From Pedobacter psychrophilus (lineage in GTDB: Bacteria; Bacteroidota; Bacteroidia; Sphingobacteriales; Sphingobacteriaceae): a stretch of 64,000 nucleotides of DNA. A program made the position numbers and the translations under genes. Of this stretch, positions 49,884 to 58,425 are shown in pieces; the stretch's first letter is position 1; each line of letters starts with the position of its first letter. The DNA is taken from NCBI RefSeq assembly GCF_001652725.1, contig NZ_LWHJ01000022.1:620001-684000 (forward strand), written 5' to 3'. Under the pieces are notes generated by a model. The model saw nothing but the letters and a program-made list of their open reading frames with translations, searched no databases and was not told the DNA's origin.

Positions 49884-49961
49884 CTAAAAAAGTTTTGGAG
49901 CAGTAATAGATTATGTCTACATAAGTATAGGTTTAACCGTCATTAAAATGCAATTTTGGGT

Positions 49962-50366
49962 ATGGTAAATAAGATTGAGCATATAGGTATTGCAGTAAAA
50001 AATCTGAATGAATCTTCAATAATTTATGAAAAAATTCTGGGTGTTAGGAGTTATAAAAAAGAAGAAGTTAGTTCAGAAAATGTTATTACAGAGTTTTTTA
50101 AGATAGGCAATTCTAAAATAGAGCTACTACAAGCAACTAATGAAGATAGTGCAATTGCTAAGTTTTTAGATAAAAAAGGAGAAGGGTTGCATCATATTGC
50201 ATTTGAAGTTGATGATATTTATAAAGAAATAGAACGTTTGAAATCTGAGGGTTTTAAAATGATAAATGAAACTCCTAAATTAGGTGCCGATAATAAGCTA
50301 ATTTGCTTTGTTCATCCTAAATCAACAAACGGAGTTTTAATAGAAATCTGTCAAGAAATTATTTAA
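49962..50366 (+). CDS. mce: Methylmalonyl-CoA epimerase
   Basis: 134 aa from the ATG at 49962 (MVNKIEHIGIAVKNL); a TTG six bases earlier is less likely. Vicinal-oxygen-chelate fold with two beta-alpha-beta-beta-beta repeats. Metal-ligand candidates are His7, His78 in GEGLHHIAFEVDD and the C-terminal Glu in GVLIEICQ. It interconverts (R)- and (S)-methylmalonyl-CoA for propionate metabolism; the mutase genes are not in the window. 5 nt separate it from the GAF gene. Confidence 0.92.
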   Translation: MVNKIEHIGIAVKNLNESSIIYEKILGVRSYKKEEVSSENVITEFFKIGNSKIELLQATNEDSAIAKFLDKKGEGLHHIAFEVDDIYKEIERLKSEGFKMINETPKLGADNKLICFVHPKSTNGVLIEICQEII

Positions 50367-50371
50367 TTAAA

Positions 50372-51058
50372 ATGAGTGATAACAAAGAGTTAGAGCGGCT
50401 GAAAGCTGTAAGCAAATATTTGATGTTTGATGTTAAAAAGGAAGTTGGGCAAATAGCTAAACTAGCTGCTGTGATAACAAAAAAGCCAATCGCATTAGTT
50501 ACTTTGATGGATAAAGACGAGCAGATTATTTTAGCAGGAGAAGGAATCAATTTAGAAAGGATGCAAAGGGCTACTTCCTTTTGTACTCATGCTTTAGAAA
50601 TTGATGACATTATTGTAGTAGAAGATGCCACAAAAGATATTCGCTTTAAAAATTTGCCTTCTGTAACCGGAGATTTTAATATTAGATTTTATGCCAGCGC
50701 AAATTTAAACTCTAACGATGGCTATAAAATTGGAACCTTATGTGTTTATGATATTAAGCCTAACCAATTTTCTGCAGAGGATAAAGGTTATTTAAAAATT
50801 TTAGCTGCTCAAGTAGATCATATTTTAGAGTTAAACAGACAATTAAGCTTATCCGTAAAGAAAAACAAAACATTAGCACAAGTTGCGTGGGTACACTCGC
50901 ACCATCTTAGAGGACCTTTAACATCAGTTTTGGGAATGATAGATTTGATAAAATTGGATAATTATAAATTTAATAAAGAATATTTGAGTCTATTAGAAAA
51001 ATCAGCAAATCAACTAGATGAAGTTATAAATCAGATAATAACTGACACTAGTAACTAA
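50372..51058 (+). CDS. GAF-domain protein with a histidine-kinase DHp helix but no ATPase domain
   Basis: 228 aa, soluble. Residues about 25-150 form a GAF sensor domain (IALVTLMDKDEQIILAGEGI, SFCTHALEIDDIIVVEDATK, YKIGTLCVYD). Residues 165-226 resemble a dimerisation/phosphoacceptor domain: AWVHSHHLRGPLTSVLGMID fits the H-box with His177. The protein stops there; there is no HATPase_c domain, and the next gene is rpmE. It may be a phosphorelay intermediate, a partner of another kinase, or a decayed kinase. Operon with mce by spacing. Confidence 0.85.
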   Translation: MSDNKELERLKAVSKYLMFDVKKEVGQIAKLAAVITKKPIALVTLMDKDEQIILAGEGINLERMQRATSFCTHALEIDDIIVVEDATKDIRFKNLPSVTGDFNIRFYASANLNSNDGYKIGTLCVYDIKPNQFSAEDKGYLKILAAQVDHILELNRQLSLSVKKNKTLAQVAWVHSHHLRGPLTSVLGMIDLIKLDNYKFNKEYLSLLEKSANQLDEVINQIITDTSN

Positions 51059-51070
51059 TTACTTAAAACT

Positions 51071-51101
51071 TTTGTAATCAATATTTTTTTATATACATTT
51101 G
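51071..51101 (+). promoter_or_regulatory. rpmE: Promoter of rpmE
   Basis: TTTG (51071-51074), 19-nt spacer, TACATTTG (51094-51101): a canonical Bacteroidota -33/-7 pair, predicting a leader of about 28 nt. This is one of the two clearest promoters in the window. Confidence 0.85.
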
Positions 51102-51135
51102 CACCTCTAAAAATTAGGGAAGAAAGATCATAATA

Positions 51136-51384
51136 ATGAAAAAAGAATTGCACCCATCAAATTATAGATTAGTTGTTTTTAAAGATATGTCTAACGATTA
51201 TGCTTTCATGACTAAATCTTGCATCAATACTAATGAAACTGTTAAATGGGAAGATGGTAACGAGTATCCACTTGTTAAATTAGAGATTTCTCATACTTCT
51301 CATCCATTTTACACTGGTAAAATGAAATTGGTTGATACTGCAGGACGTATTGATAAATTCAAAACTCGTTACGCTAAGAAATAA
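51136..51384 (+). CDS. rpmE: 50S ribosomal protein L31, type B
   Basis: 82 aa, basic. [60 protein letters not shown] and the lysine-rich end are type B L31. The zinc-binding CxxC of type A L31 is missing; the only Cys is in KSCINTN, so this is the zinc-independent paralogue form. Own promoter and strong terminator. Confidence 0.97.
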   Translation: MKKELHPSNYRLVVFKDMSNDYAFMTKSCINTNETVKWEDGNEYPLVKLEISHTSHPFYTGKMKLVDTAGRIDKFKTRYAKK

Positions 51385-51410
51385 TCTTAACAGAATTGAA
51401 AATATTTTGA

Positions 51411-51440
51411 AGTCCCGTCTTAATAGTCGGGACTTTTTTT
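51411..51440 (+). terminator. Terminator of rpmE
   Basis: AGTCCCG, 10-nt loop, CGGGACT, then seven T. Confidence 0.93.
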
Positions 51441-51453
51441 GTTTTTTTGCACT

Positions 51454-52629
51454 ATGATAATCATTTTTTTTGATGATAAAAGCAGGGAAACTTTATATCC
51501 CTTAACATTTACCCGCCCAACTGCCGATTTACGCATCGGAATTTTAAAAATATCAGAGAAATGGCAGCATCATTTTAATGCAGAACCTGCCTATCAAACG
51601 GAAAAATACCTACAAAAAAAATTCCCTTTGAAAAATAGTGAGCAGCAATTATTTGTTAATGGTAGCATTTGCCCAAATCTGGATTTATTGAATGCTATTA
51701 CACAACTTAAGGATAATGAGATATTAGTTAAAGAGGATCTTTTTATAGCTGCAAAAACCAATCAAAAGACTTTCGATTTTGAAAATCCTGTAAGTTATCA
51801 TCAAGTTAAATTTAATGGAGATTTTACTAAAATTAACTTTCCAGAAGATATTTTTAAATTAAATGATTTTGAATTAAGAGCTGATTTTGATTTAATAACC
51901 AAGGGCAGAGTCTCTCAAAAATTAAGTGCAACAAATACTGTAATAGGTAATGATATTTTTGTTGAGGAAGGCGTAGAAGCAGAGTGCTGTACTTTCAATA
52001 CAAAATATGGACCTATTTATTTAGGCAAAAATGCTCAAGTATGGGAAGGTTCACATATTAGAGGAGCTTTTGCTCTTTGTAATGATGCCCAAGTGAAAAT
52101 GGGAGCAAAAATATATGGAGCAACTACTATAGGTCCAAACTGTAGAGTTGGCGGTGAAATTAATAACGCTGTGATGTGGGGCAACTCTGCAAAAGGGCAT
52201 GATGGTTATTTAGGTAATGCAGTTGTGGGAGAATGGTGCAATTTTGGCGCTGATTCTAACAATTCTAATTTAAAGAATAACTATGCCGAGGTTAAACTTT
52301 GGGATTATAAATCAGAAAGATTCAGGAAGACAGGATTACAATTTTGTGGATTAATTATGGGAGATCATGCTAAATGTGCAATTAATACCATGTTTAATAC
52401 AGGAACTGTAGTTGGAGTTGGCGCTAATGTTTTTGGAGCTGGTTTTCCTAGAAATTTTATTCCTGATTTTTCTTGGGGAGGCACACAAGGTTTAGAAGTT
52501 TATGCTTTAAATAAAATGTTTGACACTACACAAAAAGTTTTTGAAAGAAGAAATAAAGTTTTTGATGACATAGAAAAAGATATATTGTCAGAAATATTTG
52601 ACCAAACTAATAAACATAGAAGATTTTAA
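51454..52629 (+). CDS. Alternative GlmU-like sugar nucleotidyltransferase / acetyltransferase
   Basis: 391 aa from the ATG at 51454; an upstream TTG lies inside the rpmE terminator. The N-terminal part (MIIIFFDDKSRETLYPLTFT, RPTADLRIGILKISEKW) is the Bacteroidota GlmU-like type (TIGR03991). The C-terminal half is a left-handed beta helix with hexapeptide repeats (VIGNDIFVEEGVEAECCTFN, KMGAKIYGATTIGPNCRVGG, GDHAKCAINTMFNTGTVVGV). It probably makes or acetylates an activated amino sugar for cell-wall precursors; the exact reaction is inferred. Ends 10 nt before tpiA. Confidence 0.85.
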   Translation: MIIIFFDDKSRETLYPLTFTRPTADLRIGILKISEKWQHHFNAEPAYQTEKYLQKKFPLKNSEQQLFVNGSICPNLDLLNAITQLKDNEILVKEDLFIAAKTNQKTFDFENPVSYHQVKFNGDFTKINFPEDIFKLNDFELRADFDLITKGRVSQKLSATNTVIGNDIFVEEGVEAECCTFNTKYGPIYLGKNAQVWEGSHIRGAFALCNDAQVKMGAKIYGATTIGPNCRVGGEINNAVMWGNSAKGHDGYLGNAVVGEWCNFGADSNNSNLKNNYAEVKLWDYKSERFRKTGLQFCGLIMGDHAKCAINTMFNTGTVVGVGANVFGAGFPRNFIPDFSWGGTQGLEVYALNKMFDTTQKVFERRNKVFDDIEKDILSEIFDQTNKHRRF

Positions 52630-52639
52630 GAATAAGATT

Positions 52640-53410
52640 ATGAGAAAGAAAATTGTTGCAGGAAACTGGAAAATGAATAAGGATTTTAACGAAGGCGTAT
52701 CTTTGTTTTCTGAAGTGATTAATATGGTAAATGATGAAATAATTGGAAATCAACAAGTGGTTGTTTGTGCTCCATTTATACATTTAAATAGTTTATTTGG
52801 CTTAAAGAAAGGATATGATAAAGTAAGTGTTGGTGCACAAAATTCGCATCAAGAGGAATCTGGAGCTTATACAGGTGAGATTTCTGCTGTAATGTTAAAA
52901 TCTATTAATGTAGAATATGTGATTTTGGGCCATTCTGAAAGAAGACAATATTTTGGAGAGGATAATGCATTATTAGCTAAAAAAACTGACATAGCTTTAA
53001 AGCATGGATTAAAGCCAATTTTCTGTATAGGAGAAACTTTATCTGAAAGAGAAAGCGGTGAATATTTTAATATTGTAAAATCACAGTTAGCAGAAGGAAC
53101 TTTTCATTTATCTCCTGATGAGTTTTCGAAATTAGTGATTGCATATGAGCCAGTTTGGGCAATAGGTACAGGAGTAACAGCCTCATCAGCTCAAGCACAA
53201 GAAATACATGCTTTTATAAGAAAGGAAATTGCCGCAAAATACGGTCAAAGTGTAGCAGATGAAACAACAATTTTATATGGCGGTAGTTGCAATCCTAAAA
53301 ATGCTGATGAATTATTTTCTCAAGCAGATATTGATGGTGGTTTAATAGGAGGTGCATCATTAAAATCAAGAGATTTTGTAGATATAGCAAAAGCCTTCAA
53401 CAGTAAATAA
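52640..53410 (+). CDS. tpiA: Triosephosphate isomerase
   Basis: 256 aa. The start at 52640 gives MRKKIVAGNWKMNKD, the natural N-terminus; an upstream in-frame codon at 52598 falls in the previous gene. Active-site residues: Lys11, His98 in ILGHSERR, Glu170 in AYEPVWAIGTG; the phosphate loop is LYGGSCNPKN. Interconverts dihydroxyacetone phosphate and glyceraldehyde 3-phosphate in glycolysis. Followed by element copy D. Confidence 0.97.
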   Translation: MRKKIVAGNWKMNKDFNEGVSLFSEVINMVNDEIIGNQQVVVCAPFIHLNSLFGLKKGYDKVSVGAQNSHQEESGAYTGEISAVMLKSINVEYVILGHSERRQYFGEDNALLAKKTDIALKHGLKPIFCIGETLSERESGEYFNIVKSQLAEGTFHLSPDEFSKLVIAYEPVWAIGTGVTASSAQAQEIHAFIRKEIAAKYGQSVADETTILYGGSCNPKNADELFSQADIDGGLIGGASLKSRDFVDIAKAFNSK

Positions 53411-53481
53411 ATTTTCGGATTGTCAAAATTCGTTTTCGATTTATAGATAATTATACTTCTTAAATTTCACCCATTACAGGT

Positions 53482-53562
53482 GCATTAACGATTGAAGTGG
53501 CATCCTTTTTTTATTTAAAAAAAAGATATAACGGAATCCGCCAGCTGGCGGATAAAATGCCC
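53482..53562 (+). repeat. Structured intergenic element, copy D
   Basis: 81 nt, from GCATTAACGATTG to AATGCCC. Outer arms are GCATT and AATGC, a compensatory change from GCGTT/AACGC of the other copies. Conserved GGCATCC and AAAGATATA blocks. A perfect 14-nt palindrome CCGCCAGCTGGCGG replaces the short CCCG segment. It lies 71 nt after tpiA and 55 nt before prmA, same strand as both. Confidence 0.88.
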
Positions 53563-53617
53563 AAAATAATAAAAACAAGGCCTACCTATTATTTTAATAT
53601 ACTAAGTAATCTTAGCT

Positions 53618-54454
53618 ATGAATTATAAAGAATTAGTTTTCACAATCATTTCTGATCAGGATTATCATCAAGATTTATTAATTGCTGCTTTAGGAGAAAT
53701 TGGGTTTGATACTTTTGAGGAGACAGATTTCGGTTTTAAGGCTTACATAGGTTCTGATAAATTAGATGAAGGACAGATTACCAAAGTATTAAAACCATTT
53801 CACGAACAATTTTCTTTTTCTTATGAGATTAATCTGATACCTCAAAAAAACTGGAATGAGGTTTGGGAAAGCAATTTTGAGCCTATACAAATTAAAGATC
53901 AAGTTTATGTGAGGGCAAATTTTCATCAGCCAAAACCTGATTTTAAGTATGAAATTATAATTGATCCTAAGATGGCTTTTGGTACAGGGCATCATCAAAC
54001 AACCGCAATGATTATGGAATATCTTCTGGAAACAGATTTAAAAGACAAAACTGTGTTAGATATGGGTTGTGGAACTGGGATTTTGGGAATTTTATCTAGT
54101 AAATTAGGCGCAAAAAAATTGGTTGCAATTGATAATGATGATGTTTGTTACGATAGCACCTTAGAAAATTCTGCTATTAATAATATCAAAAACATAAAAG
54201 CTTTATGCGGGTCTAAAGAAGCAATTCCTGATGAAATTTATGACGTGATTTTGGCAAATATCAATAGAAATATTTTGGTTGACCAAATGGAAAGCTATGC
54301 GGAAGTTTTGAAAACTGATGGAGAGATTTTTTTTAGCGGTTTTTATGAAGAACCTGATTTAGATATTATTGAAACAGAAGCAGCAAAGTTTGATTTAAAA
54401 TACATTAGCCATAAAAAAACAGATTTATGGGTGGCGGCAAAATTTATTAAATAA
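53618..54454 (+). CDS. prmA: Ribosomal protein L11 methyltransferase
   Basis: 278 aa. N-terminal substrate-recognition domain (about 1-100, with IPQKNWNEVWESNFEPI), then the SAM domain: DPKMAFGTGHHQTTAMIMEY, VLDMGCGTGILGILSSKLGA, and DVILANINRNILVDQM, the catalytic motif of PrmA. Methylates L11 at several sites. Ends 6 nt before mpl. Confidence 0.95.
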   Translation: MNYKELVFTIISDQDYHQDLLIAALGEIGFDTFEETDFGFKAYIGSDKLDEGQITKVLKPFHEQFSFSYEINLIPQKNWNEVWESNFEPIQIKDQVYVRANFHQPKPDFKYEIIIDPKMAFGTGHHQTTAMIMEYLLETDLKDKTVLDMGCGTGILGILSSKLGAKKLVAIDNDDVCYDSTLENSAINNIKNIKALCGSKEAIPDEIYDVILANINRNILVDQMESYAEVLKTDGEIFFSGFYEEPDLDIIETEAAKFDLKYISHKKTDLWVAAKFIK

Positions 54455-54460
54455 AAAATA

Positions 54461-55825
54461 TTGAGGGTACATTTTATAGCTATTGGCGGTGCAGCTATGC
54501 ACAACTTAGCAATTGCATTGCATTTAAAAGGTTTTGAGATCACTGGGTCTGATGATGTGGTTTACGAGCCATCAAAAACTCGTTTAAAAAATCAAGGAAT
54601 ATTACCAAAACAAGAGGGTTGGCATCCAGAGAATATCACCCAAGAAATTGATGCTATTATTTTAGGTATGCATGCTAAGATTGACAATCCTGAATTGTTG
54701 AGGGCGCAAGAATTAGGGTTAAAGGTATATTCTTACCCAGAATATATTTACGAACAATCAAAGGATAAGATTAGAATTGTTATAGGAGGCAGTCATGGGA
54801 AAACCACTATAACTTCTATGATACTTCACGTTTTAAATTATTATAAAAAGGATTTCGATTATTTGGTTGGTGCACAGATTGCTGGTTTTGACACTATGGT
54901 TAAACTATCGGACGCACCTATAATTGTAATTGAAGGAGATGAATATTTGGCTTCGCCGATTGATAGACGCCCTAAATTTCATTTATATAAAGCAAATATT
55001 GGTGTGATAAGCGGTGTTGCCTGGGATCATATTAATGTTTTCCCAACTTTTGAAAATTATAAAGAGCAATTTAGTTTGTTTATAGATACTATTGAACCCA
55101 ACGGAACTTTGATTTATTGTGAAGAAGATGAAAGTTTGAAAAATCTGGTTGAAGATCATGATATAAAAAATCAATTGGAAATAATTCCTTATCAAACTCC
55201 TGATTATAGAATTGAAGATGGAAAGACTTATTTAAAAAATGTTCCTAAAGAATATAAAATTAACGTTTTTGGAAAACACAACTTAATGAATTTGAATGCT
55301 GCAAGATTAGTTTGTAATAAAATTGATGTAAGTAGTGAAGATTTTTATCAAGCAATAGCATCTTTCAAAGGGGCAGCAAAACGTTTAGAATTACTAGTAG
55401 AAACCAATAATTCGGCAGTTTTTAAGGATTTTGCGCACTCTCCCTCAAAATTACAAGCCACAATAAACGCAGTTAAAGAGCAATACCCAAATAGAAATTT
55501 AATTGCCTGTATAGAATTACATACGTTTAGTAGTTTAAATGAAGACTTTTTAAGTGAATATAAAAATACAATGAATGGCGCAGATATTGCTATTGTATTT
55601 ATTGATGAGAAAACTTTATTACAAAAAAGTTTAAAATCCTTCTCTAAGGAAAAAATTATTGAAGGATTTTGTACCGATAAATTAATGTTTTTTAATCAAT
55701 CAGAAAAAATAAAAACTTACTTAGAATCATTGTCTATGAAAAATACAAATTTATTGATGATGAGTTCAGGTACTTTTGGAGGCATTGATTTAATTTCATT
55801 AGCTAAATCAATACTAAAAATTTAA
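54461..55825 (+). CDS. mpl: Murein peptide ligase Mpl-like (UDP-MurNAc ligase family)
   Basis: 454 aa from a TTG start (RVHFIAIGGAAMHNLAIALH follows); the first in-frame ATG is inside the N-terminal glycine loop IAIGGAAMHN, so TTG is the only start that preserves the fold. ATP site GSHGKTT at residues 110-116, EGDEYLASPIDRRPKF, WDHINVFPT, and KDFAHSPSKLQATINAV match Mpl/MurC ligases; the Mpl subgroup is likely because MurC would lie in a dcw cluster. It recycles murein tripeptide by joining it to UDP-MurNAc. Confidence 0.88.
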   Translation: MRVHFIAIGGAAMHNLAIALHLKGFEITGSDDVVYEPSKTRLKNQGILPKQEGWHPENITQEIDAIILGMHAKIDNPELLRAQELGLKVYSYPEYIYEQSKDKIRIVIGGSHGKTTITSMILHVLNYYKKDFDYLVGAQIAGFDTMVKLSDAPIIVIEGDEYLASPIDRRPKFHLYKANIGVISGVAWDHINVFPTFENYKEQFSLFIDTIEPNGTLIYCEEDESLKNLVEDHDIKNQLEIIPYQTPDYRIEDGKTYLKNVPKEYKINVFGKHNLMNLNAARLVCNKIDVSSEDFYQAIASFKGAAKRLELLVETNNSAVFKDFAHSPSKLQATINAVKEQYPNRNLIACIELHTFSSLNEDFLSEYKNTMNGADIAIVFIDEKTLLQKSLKSFSKEKIIEGFCTDKLMFFNQSEKIKTYLESLSMKNTNLLMMSSGTFGGIDLISLAKSILKI

Positions 55826-55886
55826 TTTATTTTTTGATTTTTAACACATTAACTTGTGAATATTTAAACTATTAAAAAGTTAAGAG

Positions 55887-56228
55887 ATGAAATTTTTAGG
55901 AAAAAAAATTAGGCTATTAAGACATCAAAAAGGATGGAGCCAAGAAGATGTAGCAAAGCAACTAGATATTTCTATACCAGCATTCTCAAAAATTGAAACT
56001 GGTATTACAGATATTAATATATCAAGATTAGAGCAAATTTCTGCTTTATTTAATCTGAGTGTTGTTCAATTATTAACTTATAATGATCCTGAACAAGAGA
56101 TTAAAAATGCTTCTGATTTAGAAATGTTGACAATTAAACTCCATGAAAAAGATGTGGAAGTTATAGAATTACAGAAAAAAGTTATTGAACTTTACGAAGA
56201 GATAAGAAGCGTTAAAAGTTTTGTTTAA
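55887..56228 (+). CDS. XRE-family transcriptional regulator with C-terminal coiled coil
   Basis: 113 aa. HTH_3 domain at residues 3-60 (KKIRLLRHQKGWSQEDVAKQ, LDISIPAFSKIETGITDINI). The C-terminal half (about 75-110, MLTIKLHEKDVEVIELQKKV and onward) has a heptad hydrophobic pattern, so it probably dimerises as a coiled coil. Target genes are unknown. It is a single gene: weak RBS AGAG at 55880-55884 before ATG, terminator directly after the stop. Confidence 0.9.
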   Translation: MKFLGKKIRLLRHQKGWSQEDVAKQLDISIPAFSKIETGITDINISRLEQISALFNLSVVQLLTYNDPEQEIKNASDLEMLTIKLHEKDVEVIELQKKVIELYEEIRSVKSFV

Positions 56229-56232
56229 TAAG

Positions 56233-56259
56233 AAAGTCTTGAATTCTCAAGACTTTCTT
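56233..56259. terminator. Bidirectional terminator between the XRE gene and nfu
   Basis: AAAGTCTTGA, 4-nt loop ATTC, TCAAGACTTTC, T-rich tail; also A-rich on the left side. Confidence 0.85.
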
Positions 56260-56273
56260 TATTCTTTTTAAAT

Positions 56274-56825
56274 TTATAATGCCTCAGAAACTACTTCTTT
56301 AACTTCGGGAACCATTCTTTGTAATAAGCTTTGAATTCCTGATTTTAAAGTGATGGTAGAAGAAGGACAACCACTACAAGAACCTCTCAATTCTACTGTA
56401 ACAATCCCATCTGCAAAAGATCGGTAACTAATTGCTCCACCATCTTGCTCTACAGCTGGCCTAACATAGTCATTTAATATTTGCTGAATTTTAATTTCAG
56501 TTTCTGTACCTGTGAAATTCAAATTTTCTTCTTCCACATTTTCTTGAACAGCATATTCTGACTCAAGTGCTCCCTTAACAAATTCTTTTAATATAGGTTC
56601 TATATCTGCCCAAGTTGCATCTTCTGTTTTGGTAACAGTAACAAAGTTACTAGCAAAAAAAACTCCATTAACAAAATTGAATTTATATAATTCTGTTGCA
56701 AATTTAGAATGCTCTGCACTAGCTTTAGTAGGAAAATCCACACTTCCGTTTATCAACAATTTGTTTACAATAAACTTCATTGTTGACGGGTTTGGGGTAG
56801 ATTCTGTATATACTGTAATGTTCAT
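56274..56825 (-). CDS. nfu: NifU-like Fe-S carrier protein (Nfu)
   Basis: 183 aa. N-terminal Nfu_N domain (TESTPNPSTMKFIVNKLLIN to about residue 90), then the NifU_C scaffold domain with Cys150 and Cys153 in RGSCSGCPSSTITLKSGIQS, which bind a bridging cluster between two subunits. Third Fe-S locus in the window after fdx-iscX and iscS-iscU-iscA. Monocistronic; shares a bidirectional terminator with the XRE gene. Confidence 0.95.
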   Translation of the reverse strand: MNITVYTESTPNPSTMKFIVNKLLINGSVDFPTKASAEHSKFATELYKFNFVNGVFFASNFVTVTKTEDATWADIEPILKEFVKGALESEYAVQENVEEENLNFTGTETEIKIQQILNDYVRPAVEQDGGAISYRSFADGIVTVELRGSCSGCPSSTITLKSGIQSLLQRMVPEVKEVVSEAL

Positions 56826-56906
56826 ATCCTTAATTATTTTTTGTAAAAGTAATCATCAATAAACTAAGGTAGGCTTAGTGGTTTTGTTTTTACCTCAACA
56901 TGACTT

Positions 56907-58250
56907 TTAAATTCCTGTATAATTAGAAGGATTAATCGCTTTTAATTCTGTCTTTAGAATGTCGCTTATTTTTAAACCATCAATAAATTGCGCCATAGTG
57001 TTGCCATTAATTTCTGTATTAGTACGCGTTAAATCTTTTAAAGCTTCATAAGGGTTAGGATAATTTTCTCTTCTTAAAATTGTTTGGATTGCCTCCGCAA
57101 CTACCGCCCAATTGTTTTCTAAGTCTTTTTGAATCTCTTTTTGATTAAGCAATAATTTGTTTAGCCCTTTAACAGTAGATTTCATTGCAATTAAAGTATG
57201 AGCTAGTGGAACACCAATATTCCTCAAAACTGTAGAATCAGTTAAATCTCTTTGTAATCTACTTACAGGTAATTTTGCCGATAAATGTTCTAAAAGAGCA
57301 TTTGCAATTCCTATATTACCTTCAGAATTTTCAAAATCAATAGGATTAACTTTATGAGGCATTGCAGATGAACCAACCTCACCTTCCTTAATTTTTTGTT
57401 TAAAATAATTCATGGAAATATATGTCCAAAAATCTCTATTTAAATCAAGAATGATAGTATTGATACGTTTAATACCGTCAAACTGAGCGGCTAAATAATC
57501 ATAATGCTCTATCTGAGTTGTATTTTGTAAGCGTTTTAATTTCAACTTATTATTTACAAAATCATTACCAAATTTTTTCCAATTGATTAGAGGAAATGCA
57601 ACATGATGCGCATTAAAATTACCAGTCGCACCACCAAATTTAGCGCCGTAAGGGATAACTTTTAACAATTCTAGTTGATTTTCTATCCGCTCTACAAAAA
57701 CCATAATTTCTTTTCCTAACCTGGTAGGAGACGCTGGTTGACCATGAGTATGAGCTAACATAGAAATATGTTCCCATTCTTTGGCTAAATCTTTTAATAT
57801 ATTAATCAATTCCTGTAATTGAGGATAATAAACAACCATCATCCCTGCCTTAAAAGAATAAGGAATGGCGGTATTATTAATGTCTTGAGAGGTTAATCCA
57901 AAATGTATATATTCTTTGTATTGAGAAAGTTTTAATTGGTCAAATTTATCTTTAATAAAATATTCAACAGCTTTCACATCATGATTGGTGGTTTTTTCAA
58001 TCTCTTTAACTTTCATTACGTCATCATCGTTCATATTGATGATTTGAGATTTTATCGCATCTAGATTATAGGTGTTTAAACTTTTTAAAGCCGGAATGGG
58101 CAATTCACATAATGCTAAAAAATATTCCATTTCTACAAAAACCCTAAATTTTATTAGGGCCGCTTCAGAAAAATAAGGACGTAAATTTTCGGTTTGTTTA
58201 TGATATCTACCATCAATTGGAGAGATGGCATTTAAACTAGAATAATCCAT
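56907..58250 (-). CDS. purB: Adenylosuccinate lyase
   Basis: 447 aa from the ATG at 58250 (MDYSSLNAISPIDGRYHKQT); the in-frame extension to 58301 overlaps the promoter and is not used. Fumarase/aspartase superfamily: HFGLTSQDINNTAIP, MLAHTHGQPASPTRLGKEIM and the signature loop GSSAMPHKVNPIDFENSEGN. It acts twice in purine synthesis, on SAICAR and adenylosuccinate, releasing fumarate. Confidence 0.96.
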   Translation of the reverse strand: MDYSSLNAISPIDGRYHKQTENLRPYFSEAALIKFRVFVEMEYFLALCELPIPALKSLNTYNLDAIKSQIINMNDDDVMKVKEIEKTTNHDVKAVEYFIKDKFDQLKLSQYKEYIHFGLTSQDINNTAIPYSFKAGMMVVYYPQLQELINILKDLAKEWEHISMLAHTHGQPASPTRLGKEIMVFVERIENQLELLKVIPYGAKFGGATGNFNAHHVAFPLINWKKFGNDFVNNKLKLKRLQNTTQIEHYDYLAAQFDGIKRINTIILDLNRDFWTYISMNYFKQKIKEGEVGSSAMPHKVNPIDFENSEGNIGIANALLEHLSAKLPVSRLQRDLTDSTVLRNIGVPLAHTLIAMKSTVKGLNKLLLNQKEIQKDLENNWAVVAEAIQTILRRENYPNPYEALKDLTRTNTEINGNTMAQFIDGLKISDILKTELKAINPSNYTGI

Positions 58251-58266
58251 TTTTTTTGTTTTGCTG

Positions 58267-58274
58267 CAAAAATA
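58267..58274 (-). promoter_or_regulatory. Candidate -7 box of purB
   Basis: Minus-strand TATTTTTG, 16 nt before the purB ATG. The nearest upstream TTTG (58299-58302) is at a loose 24-nt spacing. Confidence 0.5.
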
Positions 58275-58379
58275 CAAAAATGAGTGGGTTAGCGTAATCA
58301 AATTTCTTTTTCCATCATTGTTTACAAAATGTCAGAAAAATGTATTAACCTAAAATTAACATAAAATTATTTTGGAAAC

Positions 58380-58410
58380 TTTGGAAATGACTAAAGTTTC
58401 CTTAGTTTTG
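58380..58410 (+). promoter_or_regulatory. Promoter of the TetR-RND efflux operon
   Basis: TTTG (58380-58383), 19-nt spacer, TAGTTTTG (58403-58410), the exact Bacteroidota arrangement. The ATG at 58426 is 15 nt downstream. It falls inside an upstream in-frame extension of the reading frame, which decides the TetR start. Confidence 0.8.
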
Positions 58411-58425
58411 CAATCGATTTTAGAT

